A stretch of DNA of 64,000 nucleotides, from NCBI RefSeq assembly GCF_905220415.1, contig NC_059546.1:6262001-6326000 (forward strand), written 5' to 3'. Made by a program: the position numbers and the translations under genes. The stretch is from Colias croceus (taxonomy: Eukaryota; Arthropoda; Insecta; Lepidoptera; Pieridae). The notes under the pieces were generated by a model. The model saw nothing but the letters and a program-made list of their open reading frames with translations. It had not been told where the DNA came from and searched no databases. Of the stretch, positions 47,151-62,243 are shown piece after piece (position 1 is the stretch's first letter; every line of letters starts with the position of its first letter).

Positions 47151-48740
47151 ATCTCAATGTTTTTATTACGTTTCTTTTTTATCATCTTTTGGTAGTTTTC
47201 TTATAAATAAGTAGGTAATGGGTCTCGATATTTGAATGTTTATATCTGAAATATTCACTGAAGCAGATTTACGCTATCAGAAATATTTAAAGGATATGGG
47301 CATATAATAAAGGGAAAGATTCCCTTTCAAATCTTTGAGGACCCTGGATTATTCGTATTTTCGACTTGTGATCGTTACTGAGGAATTTCGCTTGTGAACT
47401 TTAAGGGCAAAGGATTTATCGTGCTTCGGTTATAAGTAAACCAATTCTGTTTGCGGTCAATAAGTAAAATAAGCGTAGGTTATATTACCTATACATATTT
47501 TCTGAAAATTATGTGTTATGTATTTTATGAGTCACATTTAAAATGACTTTTACAGTTGACTGCGTTTAAATCTTGTCTTATTATAACGCGTCCAAAGTTT
47601 TATTTTAATCCTGCATTTAAGTTAATTTGTGCACACTTGTGTGTGCGGAAATTAATCTAGAAGTAACTAATGTCTATAATTTTATTATAATCTTTGAATA
47701 TATTCGGTACAATGCAATGTTTGCCTGGTAATACGTTAGGTGTATCTTCTAAGTTTTATACTATAACTAGGTAGGTATGTCGTTTAGAAAAACGAATAAA
47801 ACATATAGCGAGGTCTGTGTTCGTACCTTTATGTCTCAGTTATTAAAATGAAATCTTCACACTCTATGCGAATATAATTTCAAAAGAATCCTTTTGAACG
47901 GATTTTTGGCGGTATCGTTCTTTTACGCGCCTCTTCTGTCTACGTTTTTCTTTATCTCTGAAATCTTCTCTCAAAGGACGAGTCTGAACGCTCAAGGGCA
48001 TTATTTATCTGATTATTTCTTTTATACAGCATTCGGAGCTTACCATTAAGATTTAAGACCAAAGTAAGAAAGCACAAAAAGATCTTCCTTCATTGTTAAC
48101 TAAATCATATTTTTAAATATTTAGAGTAAATACAATGTAATTGTGTAAAAAATAAGAATATTGTTTAACTCGATCGACTTACGGACGACCTTTTCGGGAT
48201 GGATGCAATTTTGTATAGATACTCTCTATACCTCTCCATATACTAGTAAAATCGGTAAATCATTTTATATTGGAGAGATTAAAAAAGGATTATTGACGTC
48301 AAAATGTTTATTTTAAATTTTCTTCGTGAGCGATACAGTTTTATATCGATTAGGCTTGAACCGTTTCATGTTCAGTGAAGCTCGCCTCGGGGTTTTAGGT
48401 GCTATTAGCCCTGTATAAATAATGTCCGACGTATTTCCAAGGATTACGATTTAGCTTGTACGGCTGATGAAGGTTCAGCCGCCCAGAGATTTTATATTAT
48501 TTAATTAAGTAATCTTTGATAAAATAAATCTTTTGGCTTATTGTCCGATTCTTTATTTTATTGGCTTTTTCTAATATCGTTAATTTATTATTTTTCGACT
48601 AAATCTAACTTCGAATAAATATCAGAGATCAACCGTAAATAAAAAAAAAACGCTACGTGAAAGAAGTTCCAAGATTCCCATAAAACCCATCCATCCAAGC
48701 GAAATTAATCGTCCGTGTTAAATTAAAATTTGTTCCGAGT
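47151..48740. other. Upstream flank of the large (+) gene, no gene seen
   Basis: AT-rich with no accepted exon. It could hold enhancers of the gene whose first exon I place near 48.8-49.07 kb. Confidence 0.3.
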
Positions 48741-48839
48741 TTGACGTTTCAAGGTCTGCTCAAGTCTGGCCGCGTAGATCACGATTGTCATCAGATTTCG
48801 ACGATTAAGCGTATTCATGGCGTTTACGTTGATGTCGGC

Positions 48840-49068
48840 TTCAGATGTGTTCAGATGCAACAGGAGCGCGATTGGAGGCGGCGGACGCATGCGCCGCGAG
48901 GTCAGAGGGACGCGGGCGGCACACAGTCTCCACGCTCCTTGTTAATGAATCGGCGGTACCCGTGCCTCGCGCTGCGTTCAAACATTCGCGCGCCCTAAAA
49001 ACTTACTCCCGTCTCTCTCGCGCCCTCTCCCGAGCAACCGCGGGTGCCGTGGTCGCTGTCAATGTGAG
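48840..49068 (+). promoter_or_regulatory. CpG-rich promoter and non-coding first exon of a large gene (inferred)
   Basis: About 230 bp is strikingly GC- and CpG-rich compared with the AT-rich surroundings, and ends in GTGAG|GTAAGTG, a near-ideal splice donor at 49069. The same block contains a frame starting at 48845 without stop up to the donor. I read it as a promoter plus 5' untranslated exon, joined to the exon at 62068. The start site is not determined. That it joins that exon is inference from strand, order and lack of any other candidate. Confidence 0.5.
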
Positions 49069-52000
49069 GTAAGTGCATTTATCACTAACTTTCTTTTGTT
49101 TTCATAATAAATCACTTAACTCTTACAAACTTCGGACAACTTGTAACTAAATTTAGACGTTCGCGACACGTGAAAACAAAGTTGTAGTGCCGTTATTTCA
49201 AGAGATACCGCGTCTTTTACAGACAAATGATGCGGATTATTTTGTAAAAAGGATTGAAAGTAATTGAAATACTTCATTCTGAATCCAAGGCAAATTGAAA
49301 GGTGTTTTAATTTGGATTTTACGTGATACTGTTTTTATTGTTCGTGGCCACAAAGAACCTGTCAGTGTTAAAGCTGAGATGAATGAAGTGTCGATGAATA
49401 AAAACTCTTGGTTGACGTTCAACGTAAAAAATAATCGACAATAGTCGCCGTGACAACGTTTTGATGTAGGTCTACTTCACACTGCCTATTGTGGCCAATA
49501 ATAACTTTTCCTCATTTCTCTGACCTAGTTATAAAACCAACACTATAAAACATTACAATAATAACTGGCTAGCCATTGCGATATTAAAATTTGAAATTAA
49601 TATAGAAGATATTACTAGAAAATGTTGTGTTGTACAGCCATAATTCAAAATATTTGATGTAATTGTATCTCCAATTTAAAATGTAGGTACCTATGTTTCT
49701 TGGTATGTGTGCTCATATTGGATGGCACTCGCAGGAGTATTCGTGTCGCATGAAGTAGTGTGAATTTTATTAAGGCTAGTTGTCAATCTAACAACCATAT
49801 TGATATGAGAATATCCAAATTATTTACGATAAATTTTAAACGTAACAATTTGAGAACCATTATTTTGTTTGTATTTACACGTTATGTTATTATCCAACGA
49901 TCGATTTAATTTATATGAGCCACTTCTCTATTTGAGTAGTTATTGCATAAATAAGTTATATTTACACCAACACAATTTACTATTGTGGTTACACAAATTC
50001 CCAGGAAGTACATTTTTAGCGTTAGCTTTTGCAGTCTTATTTTTATAGTAATAATTTGTTAATTTGTCAAACAATTAACAAATAATAATAACTGATTGAT
50101 AAACAGCTTTTACGTAGTATCAACGAGGGAGTCTTAATCTTAGAATTTTAATTTAACATACTGAAATATCTTATTCAGTTTCAGTATGTTGAAAAATTCT
50201 ATTAAAATGCTTATTACATGTCATTGCGCGAATATTATCGTTATGGAAAATTGTTATTGTTGCTTAGTAAATCTGTTGGTAATCTTCGAGGTCAGCTTCC
50301 AGTAATTTTAGTAAAGTAATTATTTAACGTTATTTTGATTGAGTTCCTTCCAGGGTTTTGGAATCTTAATATTAATTAAAATAGTTTAACAAAAATGCCT
50401 TTTCTCATTTGCGTGGAATTTTATTCAGGAAGACACGGCCGTACTGTATATTTACTTAAAATGGTAGAGCAAAAGGCTTGAATTTTACGCTACAGACAAT
50501 AAATAACTTTTTGACTTATGATGTAGACACTCGGGCCAGTATTTGAATCTATATGTAGTAACATTTTGTATACCTCTTGTCTCTTTTAGAAGCTGTAATA
50601 CAGAAATATTATGTTGATCATTACAAATTATTGTCTTTTATTACATGCCTCATTTCTTATTTTCCAAATCTAAATTGTTTAATTAAAATCTTATATTTAA
50701 CTGATTTTAGTTTATTCAATAACGAAACATCCGCACAGATTGTTGTTGTGTGTGTTATATGTAATTACAAATTATATAGAGAAAAATTAAAATAAATAAA
50801 CTCCTTTGAGCGGATTGCGTAAGCCATTTCACAACTAGTTAGAATGTTATGACTTTGCTTTCATTATTCTTTATTATTTATGACCTTGTGGCATTACTAG
50901 TAGATATTTAAAGCGTCATTGTTATTTATTTGGTTTAACAAAACAATTGCAGTCGGGTTGCATGAGAGTGAATAATCAGAAAGTATATATTATTCATTAA
51001 TCGAGATATTATTCATCTCCGAAATACTATAGGAACTTTTATTTCCCTCCGTGCTGATGAAAAGTCACCATTCTCCTGGATTTCATTCAAAAGACGTATA
51101 TTAATAGTACCTTTCAATTTTACGATGGTTCTGTACAATGTTCAGAAATCCTGTTTTAATAGGCAAAGTGCATCCACCTGGATTATACACGTACAATATA
51201 TGTATAAAATATTAGTATGGGGAGGGAAAATTGCCGGTAATAAAAACGCATTAACCGGCTACAAAGCCCTATGAGCTATCATTATCAGCCTTTTAATGAT
51301 CCTACTATAAGGACTTAGGCTTCCTATGACGGTGTTTTTAATCCTCGATGCTCATGCAATAAAAAGCTTTTGTTCTAAAGCGAGCGTAACGTTTAATAGT
51401 AATATTTAATTCACTAATATGTACGCACATATTTTAACCAACGTTTATATTATAGTTACAAAATTATATCTTTTTAAGTTGGCTATTAACGTAAGTCGAT
51501 TCTGGGGATTTTATTCTGAATTTGATAGTTGCTGCTGTATCCACATTATATTTTTTACCTTTAATGGACATCAATAAAAAGCAAAAAAACGGGGAAAATT
51601 TTCGAAAGTTGTACGCACAGTTCGACGTCCGGCATTCAGAGCTTTTGGGAAAGAAACTTGCAAGTCATTCAGTTTTATTACACCCTACGGACAGAATAAC
51701 GTTGATTTTTATTTAACTATTTTACTATGAAGTATAAATTATGTGTCAAAATCGTTCCGAAAGAATATTTTTGATGTTAAAATACACAAATATATGAGAC
51801 TTAATAAATTATATGAGATGTAATAATTGCAGTTAATATAACGAATATATAACTTTTGTAATATTAGCAGCATATTTTGAATGAACACAATGTTTTTACG
51901 TAAATAAAAATACCATTATCTATTGTTTGTGGTAAAACTAGTTCAATAGCAATTAGCAACAAACGGCTTTGCATATAATATATTATGTAAGTAACTTATA

Positions 52001-55000
52001 GTGAGAAGTATAGTATAAGCTATAGTTAAGCTAGAAGAAGAATAATTCCAAGTTTATAGGACACTAAAATATATGCTCAGTTATCTATCTTCATAAATCT
52101 CCTCAACCAATTAACCATTATTAAAACAACAATAACTCAGAAGTAGAGAAACATTCTACACATTATTTATTTATAATTTAATGATATATCTTTAACACAT
52201 ATATTTTTTGGTAATTAATGTCCTTTGAGACTGAAGCCGTTCGTTGACTAATATTGATATTATCTTGATGGATTCTCGAGCAAATATTTTACTTTGTGGT
52301 ATGGGGTAAGGCGTGTTAGGTTTGATGTAAATTATCTTTCAAGCAAATAAAGAGATAACGTCACAGATTTTAAAAACAAATTATTTAATCTTGATATTTG
52401 TATATATCACCTGTTTCAGAAATATAAGCATCTCGTAGAAGGATCTCTAATAATTTGGGTTTCGTTTTAACTAACCAATGGCGAGCCCATATATATATTT
52501 CACATTATGGAATTTAAAATAGTGTACGCGAGCTTTTCATAAGAAGATTAAGTTTTTATTTCGTCCTCGCCATTGAAGTTTAGCGAAGTAGCAGCTGGCC
52601 TGTTAACCCGTTTAGAGCTAACAAAAAAATGTTGAACAATGTGAAATGTATGCAGCACTTAGTTGTACTCTGAACAAAAACATTTCGTTGAATACTCACT
52701 GAAAATACTTAGCTACTTGAAGATCTTTAAAGAATCGTTTTTTGCATTGCTATTGAGATATGTAATATCCTTTTTGTGTTTAGTCTTCAAAGAATTCGTT
52801 TCAAGCATAGGCTTTAGATGAGATTTCTATAATATCTTGTTATTGTGTTTGATTGACGTGAGTCTTTTTAACAACGAAATTTACACGTAACTGCGAGCAT
52901 GGTCGCGGGGAGACTGAGATATTGCGTGACTTGAAGGTGATACAAAAATTGTTAATTTTGAACTATGTACCTGCATATATTTCTCCGTAGTTTGTATTTT
53001 TAATGTTTTGCTGAATGTTGGCAGTATCTATGGTAGTAGTCAGCCACACTAGAAGAACACTATGAGCTTATATCGACTGGTAATAAAAAGCCTTATTAAT
53101 AATTAAAAATACTTTAAAAGTAAATTCCTAAAAAATAAGTACGTACGTTAAAAATATTTAAACTAATATAATATAGAAAATAATAAAAATTTCTGTTAGT
53201 GTTTTTTTTGTTACCAGAAATGGTGAAATTAATAGTACCTATGACTCATTAGGTTTCATCTGAAGTTCTAGAAAGGTTTTTATGCATGAGATAAAAGATA
53301 TTCGTCGGAGGATAAATCACACGTTTCAAGTTAACATACATTTCATTTGTACATCTGGCGTAAAACAGAAATTCAAGTCTAAAACATACTTAACGTCTAA
53401 CTGTCTTCACGGAACAAATCCAGTCTATTTTCACTCTGTGTAAATTGAATCAAAAGATTAAACACGAATTCTATTGCTATAAAATTTTATCTATATTAAA
53501 TTCATTGAATTTAATCTATAACTCGGAGACGTGGATTAAATATTAAGCCGGTGGTCGATCTTTAATCTATGAAGAAAGCCTGTCAACAGTTACTTGGATG
53601 TACCACGATTAATGTTTTGCGGCAACACGACCTCAATGTTTTAATATTCAAGCTGAATTTTATTGTTCTCTGGTGATATCTGGGGTTCTTTTTAATGAAA
53701 TTCGGGAATACTAGGACACGAAGGCGTATTGTATAGTATATTTCATTCTAACGCAAATATTATGAGACGCGAATTGTCTTCAGGTCTCATTTACTGCTAC
53801 ATGAGCAGTGTCATGGAATGATGATAGATAAATAGGTTTGCATTTGACGCGGTGTCCAAAAAACCCTCCACTTTACAACAATGAAAAGAAACTGAAAAAT
53901 ATTATTAATAAATTGATATCTTATGTACGTGTAAAAATCCCTTTATAAACCAGGGAATTATTTATATTCATTAAAACAAACTTACGATTGAGTAAATGTA
54001 CGTCTGATTACTTAGAAGGCTGTATTTTATTTTATTATTAAGAACCGTTAGAACCAAGTTGGTCCATAAAAGTTGTTCTTGGAAACGATCATTAATTATA
54101 AGCATAATTTGTAAATGAAAACAGTTATCTACCATCTGCATAAATAATGGAAGATAAAGAAAATTGCTTATGAACATTTCGCATTAAAATGTAGTTTATT
54201 TTGAAATAATGCATAAAAATAACGTGCCTGATAGCGATTGTTATGGAACGATGATAATCTTTTATTAAATTTTCTTAGCAGTTTTGATTTAAAAGGAAAG
54301 GGTCTCAAGGGTCATCTTTCTGCAATTCGTTGATGGATAAATGTTAATATAAATGGATGCATGTATTTTACAATAAACACAGTATTGACATCAATAATTA
54401 ATGTAAGAATATATTGGATCAATCTGGTCCTAATAAGTTAACCTATAAGGGTATTTGGGTATTACAGACTAAATTAATAACATGGTATATTGGTTTTATT
54501 CAATATCTACTGATTTAATATCACAAATCTTCCAATAGCATCTCATTTTATATCAAACTCCTTTAACAAGTAAGTTCTAAGATTTAAGAATTACTATTGA
54601 AAGAATAATATATCTAATTATATAAAGATACTAGTTATGAGAATAATACGAAAATGTAAAAATACCACAAAGAAACTTCATTCGTGTCGATCATAATAAA
54701 ATTCAAAATCCAATCATAATAAAGATACAATACAGCGATTAGAAATACAATGTAGCTCAAAGCATAATATTGTGAGATTTTGATTGTGCTATTTCATTCT
54801 GGTTTATGCAAATATTAGTATCTATCGGGTTTGGCGGGAACAGAATCATTTTGATAAAACGTTGCACAATTTCCGGCCGTGGTCACGCCTAGAAGCGTTG
54901 ATTACAATGATAAAGTGCCTACCATTCAATATAGATTTTACGTCCTTTGTCAAGCTTTTCGTGATTTTGATAGTCACACTGTTTTACTTCAATTAGGATA

Positions 55001-58000
55001 ATACCCGATTGGGGGCGAAATTTGCATGTCATGTTTGTATCGAGGTTTGTTCTTGAAATTGTATAAGAGTATGAGACACAACATTTTATATTCAGTGTAC
55101 CTAAGTTGTGTCTTGTATTTTTTAGTGGCGATATTTGTTTATGAGACATAAATTATATCTATATGGTAATACTCTCTATTAATACTCTTTATTAAATAAC
55201 TTTAAAGTAGCAGAATAACAAAATCTTTATGGAGAACATTCCTTTGAAGCCTACAAATATATTTATCCATAAAATAAAGCTTTTGTTGAAGACGCGTTCC
55301 CTAATGTATAATCTGAACGTTCAAAGATGTTTTGTTTAAGACTTTACGAGCGAGCATAGAATATTATAAACGCGGAATAATAAATTTTCGCCTCGAAACG
55401 ATTTTCACGTAAGGCAATTGAGGTATAACATTATGATACATACGAATTACAACGCGATAGGCATTAACGTGAATTTCCGTCGCGTAAATAATAACATAAA
55501 GATTTTCCAATACATGTACCAAATAACAGACCCTCGGGCGTGCGCCCGACACCGGGTAATTCCACCAAATACGACCTCCGTTTCTCCCAGTTCACTGGAA
55601 AAATATGATGCACACACATTATTACATTTTGTACGTTCAATAGGCTCGTTATTATGTGATAGCAAAACGTGGCTTCGTTCTCTTTTGCCGTTTATATTTG
55701 AGCACCTTCGTAGTAAATTGAAATAAGAAATTTATATTGTAACGCTATTATTAGCACTGACAAAGATTGACTAATTACGTATTAAAACAAAGATCCTATC
55801 AATAATTTTCGGAATAGCGCGCCGTAGGCTTTGTAAATATTATTTATTATTATTTTAATAGATTTTAATTACATATTAGTTATAATGAAGATTGGTAATT
55901 ATTTTTTTTTATATATAATAATTGGTACGGTGCATAGAATTTTATGTGGGAAGATGACAAAACAGGGATCTGTATCCAGTAAATGGTATCCATAAAATGT
56001 AATATACTCGCCTCCTTATAATATCATAAGATTTCTTCAATGTACGTAATTGAGGAATGCTCAAAATTGCTTTAAGGGAAGCGATTATATTATTATGATT
56101 TTAGGAAAGCGCCGATGGCGAAACTGGAAAAAAACATCATTGCTCCCGCTGCAGGCAATAAATTTTTCCCATGTCGAAGCTCATAATGGAAAACAGAGTC
56201 TATTAATGAATGCCAATGAAATTCCATTTTGAGAAATGATTTATTGCGTGCTCTATTTATTGGATTAGATTAATTAGGTGTTTTTGGTTTTAGGCAAATG
56301 TAGTATTTGTGTAAGGAAACATAAGAACTAAGAAGGCTTACAAAATAATAGTGGGTAATGTATAAATCATTTCCAAGTATATCTAATTCAAAATATGAAA
56401 TGTTAATTAAAACGAAACATGATAACTTATATTGTTCGTCGTGTGTTGTGTCTTTACAAAAGGTAATTAATAAATAATTGGTTCACGAAGGTTGTTATAA
56501 TGTACATATAGAGGACGCTGGGTTTATATTATGTTACGATTCTTGGAAATATTTACTTAATACTACTACATATTTACTTTAACATTGCATTTATTTTAGA
56601 AATAATTGTAAACTTAAAAGATCTACTATATCAAATGAAATATCGGATAAATATTTTTCTTAATGCCTGAACTGAATCTATTGGCATCAAATAACATATA
56701 TTATACCTATATCAGTTTCAACTTTCAATCTAATACGATCTTCTTGAATAATAAATCAATAGGTAATAATTCACGACAATAATTCAGGGTGAATAATAAT
56801 TAACTAGATTACCAGTATAGCCCGTTGTTATAATTCTCTCACCTGCGTTTCAATGCATGTTTCGCAAGAAAACAAACATTGGGCAAATTGACATTGAATC
56901 TATATACTTGGCACTCTTAAAATGTTCGTAAAAGAGCAACTATGGAGCTTCTTGCCAGTTCTTCTCCAATAGAATCCGAATCGGTGGTAAATTGTAAAAC
57001 TGATATGACGATTCAAAAGTGCTACTAGAAGTCTAATTGAATAAATGGATGTATGAGTTTGAGTACTGAAGACGAATAGTAATTATTATTTATACGCAAT
57101 TGGCGTATTGATTCATAATTCTTACTATACGAAGGGTAGGAATACAATTCGTTGATTCCACGCTCACACTCAAGTGCAAGTTTTCGCAATAAAATCCAAT
57201 TGGTACATATATACATTTGTGACATTGTGCAGTAAAACGATGATTGTTTTATTACACATATGGATCACCCTGGATCAAGTGGCGGTCCAATATTTGGGCA
57301 GCACTTGGCCACCAGTGAGTGATGACCGAGACTTTCCGATAAATGAAATTTCGCTTCATCCATTTTGATATATCCACGACCTTCATAAATGTAAGCGTGT
57401 TTTATGAATATACGTTTGTGGTAAGATTTTTTTAGATACTCAGTAAAGAGAAGTACATACCTACACCGATGGATTCACTCGCCAAACAACACACATCATT
57501 CTCCTATATTTGTGTATTTGAGATAAGACCATCTTTTGATAGAGTCTAGCATAATAACCACCATACCATGAGTTCGTTGTATTTGATATTATGATAGGGA
57601 CATATTATTATTTATCAATTTGCTTTGCGGACTAAAATTTAATTCTGATTTTATGGAAATATAAGATTTATTTTTAATACATAGTGCATTTACATTCCAA
57701 GAATTGGATTTGAAATAAGCTCCGTTTTACGCAATAGTGAGGCCAACACTCATAAACCTATGGTCGAAATTATCTGACCAAAATATGTGAAATAATAAAT
57801 TGTATCCATTTAGTCCCTTTCGTATGCGGATGACAGATCGCTAGTTCTTTTTCAAAACTTTTGTAAAGGGATTCACTTAATTGAATGAGAATTTAAGGGA
57901 ATTGTCGGTTAACGAGCGAAGTTCTCACCGCAATGGATGTAATTAATTGAGAACTTTTTTAACTTTGTCACAGTTTGCGACTTAGTTGAATTCCAAATAC

Positions 58001-61000
58001 CTTTTTATTTTCTCTAATACCTACCTGCGTCGTGAATGCTAAATCAAAATGATATTTTTTAATATCAAATAATTTTATTATATTTCCATTTGCTGAATAT
58101 TATCATGAAACAGTAAGTAGATTCAGAAATAATAAAAGTTCTTAAAAATGTTCAAAGTTATTTAATTTAAAATTGTTTCAGTAAATTTTCGCTTGGCTGG
58201 TGTTAAACTATTATGTTTGTAATTTTTAAAATAAAATAAAAGTTAAATATAGTATTTGAATGAAAATCCATACAACCCGATTATCCTTCATCTGCCCTTC
58301 AGACGCACAAAGACAGACAGATAAGCTAATTACTTATTACGATTAAGCGGTTGGTACTTGCGTAGAATTTTTACGAAAATGTTCCCAGACTGCCATTCTG
58401 AATAATGGGTATACGTCCACCACAATGGCAGTAATTAAACAGACAATTTAACTTTTTAATTGTGAATTAAGAAAGCTCGAGTTCAAAGAACATGCGCTAT
58501 GCAATTAATTATATGGAAAGGTTATTGTCCCAATGCTCCCGACTGCAATTCGAATACCTGTGATTTTGTATAGCGATGATTTATTTTTATTACATTCCTT
58601 TCGTAATGTATTTAAATGTTAATGTAAAGAAAATAATCTGTGTTAATAATTCAATTAACACAAACAAATTATTTGGACCTAAAAATTAATTTCTAGATAA
58701 TAATAAATGTCTATATTTAAAACAAGAGTCTAGAGAGAGGCCTACTTAAGAGACTTAATTACATTAAATTTAATAGAAACAATGTCTGAAATCGAAGTAT
58801 TCGTGAGTTTCCTACCTTAAAATATCTCCCCAAAATAAACCATAGGTAGCAACAATATCGGAAATAACAATAACAGTACCTATCAATTATTCCAATTAGC
58901 TATAATTTGTTATTAGTATTAGCTTCTCTTGTGATATACCTACGTTCTACACGCTCTGTAAAGGAAATTGGTAGGGATGTACAGTGTACACCTACCTACG
59001 TATCTTATAAAATTTACACGTGAAAATATTTGAGGAATTTTCGTATCGTATATAAATGATATTTACGACGCCATCGATCCCCTAAACCAGTGAAGGTTTT
59101 AAAGTTATTTCTAGCTGAAGTGTGTAGTATTAACGTTACCTTGGCGTCTGGCCAGGCTAGGCTTTAGGCCCCCTCTAAATTTGAGCCGATATTTAATTTT
59201 CGTGAATTGCGATATCGCTGTCATTCTCAGCTTTCGCATTTGAACGAATTCGTGCATGAGAATAATAAATAAGGAACTAAAAGTTGTACAAAACTTCCTT
59301 GAAAATTTTGAATTAATTTTTAAAGAAATATTTTTTTTCATAAATAAAGATTTTTGTCGGATGAAAATGTATTCTCGTGTTAAAAACATAAATCAATTAC
59401 AAACGGATATAAATATCTTATTAGAGATACATCTCTCTCTAGTTATTTATATTAATTACTTCTTGATTGTGTTAGCTCAGTATGTTTTGCAGTATCATGA
59501 ATAACAATAGTTTCAAATGTATTACTGTTACTTAATATAATCAGAATTCGAGGATGAACATAGACAATGTAAATACGACAATAGGACGCGGAGTGGAGGC
59601 TGGTTAGACTCGTATCAGTGGCGTGGCACTCGCGAGATAACCGAACACGCCGTCTTTGTATACAAATGTAAAATTATTAATCTTCTGGGTGACTTCCTGC
59701 TACACCATCAAACGAACGCTACAAAAATACATATAGCGCATTCCATGTCATCAATTTATATTCATTTTGAACCTCATGTTGTCAATAAATCCTATCCTAT
59801 TGATTTCAGTCCGTCCACATCGTTTCTTCTGTTCACTCCAAAACATTTATTTTACACTCGTTCATTTTTATTAATGTCTGCGTTAAACGTTCATTCGCCC
59901 ATTTTTTGCTGGCAAATTTTTCGTGCATATTTCAAGGGGAATTAAATTGTTCGAAACTTTGTTGGACAGTTTGTCGAATGAGAGTAATCGAATGACAGTT
60001 CGCGTTAGAGTTTTATAGAAGACACGAAGCAGTGAATGTAAATCGTGTTTTAAAAGCGACAGAATAAAGTTACCGTGTGGTATACGGAGCATTGAATTTT
60101 ATAGGGAAGAATAGGCGCCCTTCGGAAAGCCCGAAAGGCAATCCCGTAAATCTCTATTTGTCGCAACTAAAACAGGTCACGGTGGAAGGCTATTACGTTC
60201 CCTAAATGCTGCCGAACTCCCTGTAGAGCGCTCTAATCCACTCCGAACGGGCTGGTGTCAAACGCAGGGTAGGGTTGTTTATATTGTTTATTGTCGCGAC
60301 GCCCGTTCCTATGGCAAAGACACTGCCGTCGCATGTTACCAGAGTGAACGCGTTTCAATCGATTGTGCCAAGTGGCATATCCTGTAAACGATCATTCTAT
60401 GTGAAGTGATTTATTGTGTTATTCGGTCTCCGCAATTCTGCATCCAATATTTTATATATTTAGGTATATGGATGTGTAATGCAGGGACAATTATTATAAA
60501 ATGTGATATTTGCAACGAAAGGAGAGATTTTAAATTAAGTGGTTACATATTATTTAGTTGATTCTGATTAATTGTGCTTGAAAGAATTGAGTGTATATTA
60601 TAATATATTTTCATCATGAATTGTTGAAATTATCTAATACTTACAATTGAGAAATTATTTTATGATGAGCAGGATGATCTTTGAAATCATGAGATACTTG
60701 TTGATTAACTCGTGATTAACTTGTTATAGATAATTTATGATTTTAAACCTAATTTGCAGGGGCTACACTTACATAATATATAAAAATAAGCGATATTAAT
60801 ATGAGACAGTAACGTAAGGATTATCGATACAATATCAACTATGCGATTGTTTTAACTGCTGTTTTACTGTATCCTTTTTACAAAGATATGATGAATCAAA
60901 GGGAACAAACAAACACTCGAAACAATATAGTAACAGAACGGCAATCATTCGTGTTTTATCTGAGTTTGTTCACGCTACGCGCGGAAACTGCTGTAATAAA

Positions 61001-62067
61001 AAACTAACTACAGAGCCCATGTAACGTTTTATCCACATCGCATATAATGTGTACCTACTTGTGAAGCTTGTTGTATTCATTATTCTGTTTAGTATGAATA
61101 AATGGTTAGAACTGTTCTTCGGGTGTTTTATTAGCTTTTATGAAAGCTTTTGAAAATAATTGTTACGGATGTTACACGTTTCTTTTTATTGTATATGAGA
61201 GTATTGTTTTAAGTGTTTCTGGATTATTATTATTGATGTACCTACCACACAATGTTATAATGATAAGATTTGTGTGATTTAGCAGATTTGTCCAGATAAA
61301 GGAAGTTGGTATCCGTTTGGTCAGAATGCATACAAAATTTGAATATGTATCCTCAATGATTCCTATTTAGTAAATATCGGCATTGACTTAATCTAATATG
61401 AAAATAAGTTATTATCATGGCAGAAACTGGTTACATATGCTTAATATATTGTAGATAGGTATATTATATAAACTGAGAGCAATTTAATCCAATTTTGGTG
61501 TGCGCGGGAATACAGTCGGACTTAGTTGAATAGTAAAAAGAAATACTATTGAAAAGATAAATCAGGTTCATTTTAAACAGCGCTTTTGCTACAAATGTAA
61601 GACATATATTAGGATAACTCGCTTTAAGTGAAGGTATAAGCAGACCATCTACATTTCCGAGTAAAGTAATAGTTTTTTAAATAAGCTACGGCACAGTTGA
61701 AATATGTAAGTTCGTAATTAAGTACTGAAAAAATAGTAATTTCTCACCGATGACCGAATGGTAAGAAAAAGAAACAGAACAAAAGAACTCGACTCAATTA
61801 CGACTTATACAACCAACGAGTGCTAGCAATTATCGTTTCTTTATCAATAGTAACTAGATACTGTTTCTATTTGAACAAAATTTTTGATATTCTGCTAATT
61901 GAAACAAATAGAAAATTCATAAAAAATGTCATGCTGCAATATACGACAAAAAATATACCTAAGTAAATATAAAAAAGTTGCATTAATAATATGTACAAGT
62001 ATTGATAAAAATCAATTAAGATATGTTGTGATGTTTTGTTTTTAAATAATTGTTTTCTTTGTTTCAG
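49069..62067 (+). other. Large first intron (inferred), about 13 kb
   Basis: It runs from GTAAGTG to a pyrimidine-rich acceptor TTTCTTTGTTTCAG. No accepted coding exon lies inside on either strand, and almost no recognisable transposons, in contrast to 1-38 kb. Very large 5' introns like this are common in developmental and neuronal genes and often hold enhancers. Confidence 0.4.
50152..50193. repeat. Hairpin with 15-bp stem
   Basis: AACATACTGAAA (50155-50166) and its exact complement (50179-50190) flank a 12-base loop. Pairing extends by three more pairs outward, one of them G-U. The stem is shorter than in usual microRNA precursors. Confidence 0.6.
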
Positions 62068-62243
62068 ATGTGACGGAAATCACAGATACCATTGTAACAT
62101 GACAATAAGAAACAAAACATAGAATAGCGTTGTAAAAATATTTGCTATGCACATAGAAGCGAAGACAATAAAATTTTAATTTCCCGAAGAGTATAATGGT
62201 ATTATAACGGGCGAAATGTGAGATAGAGCCGGTTGGAAATCAA

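Noticed and set aside
55418..55726. Plus-strand frame of 102 codons, the longest in the right half
   Set aside because: No donor or acceptor in phase, no domain, and overlapping minus-strand frames of similar length; treated as chance.
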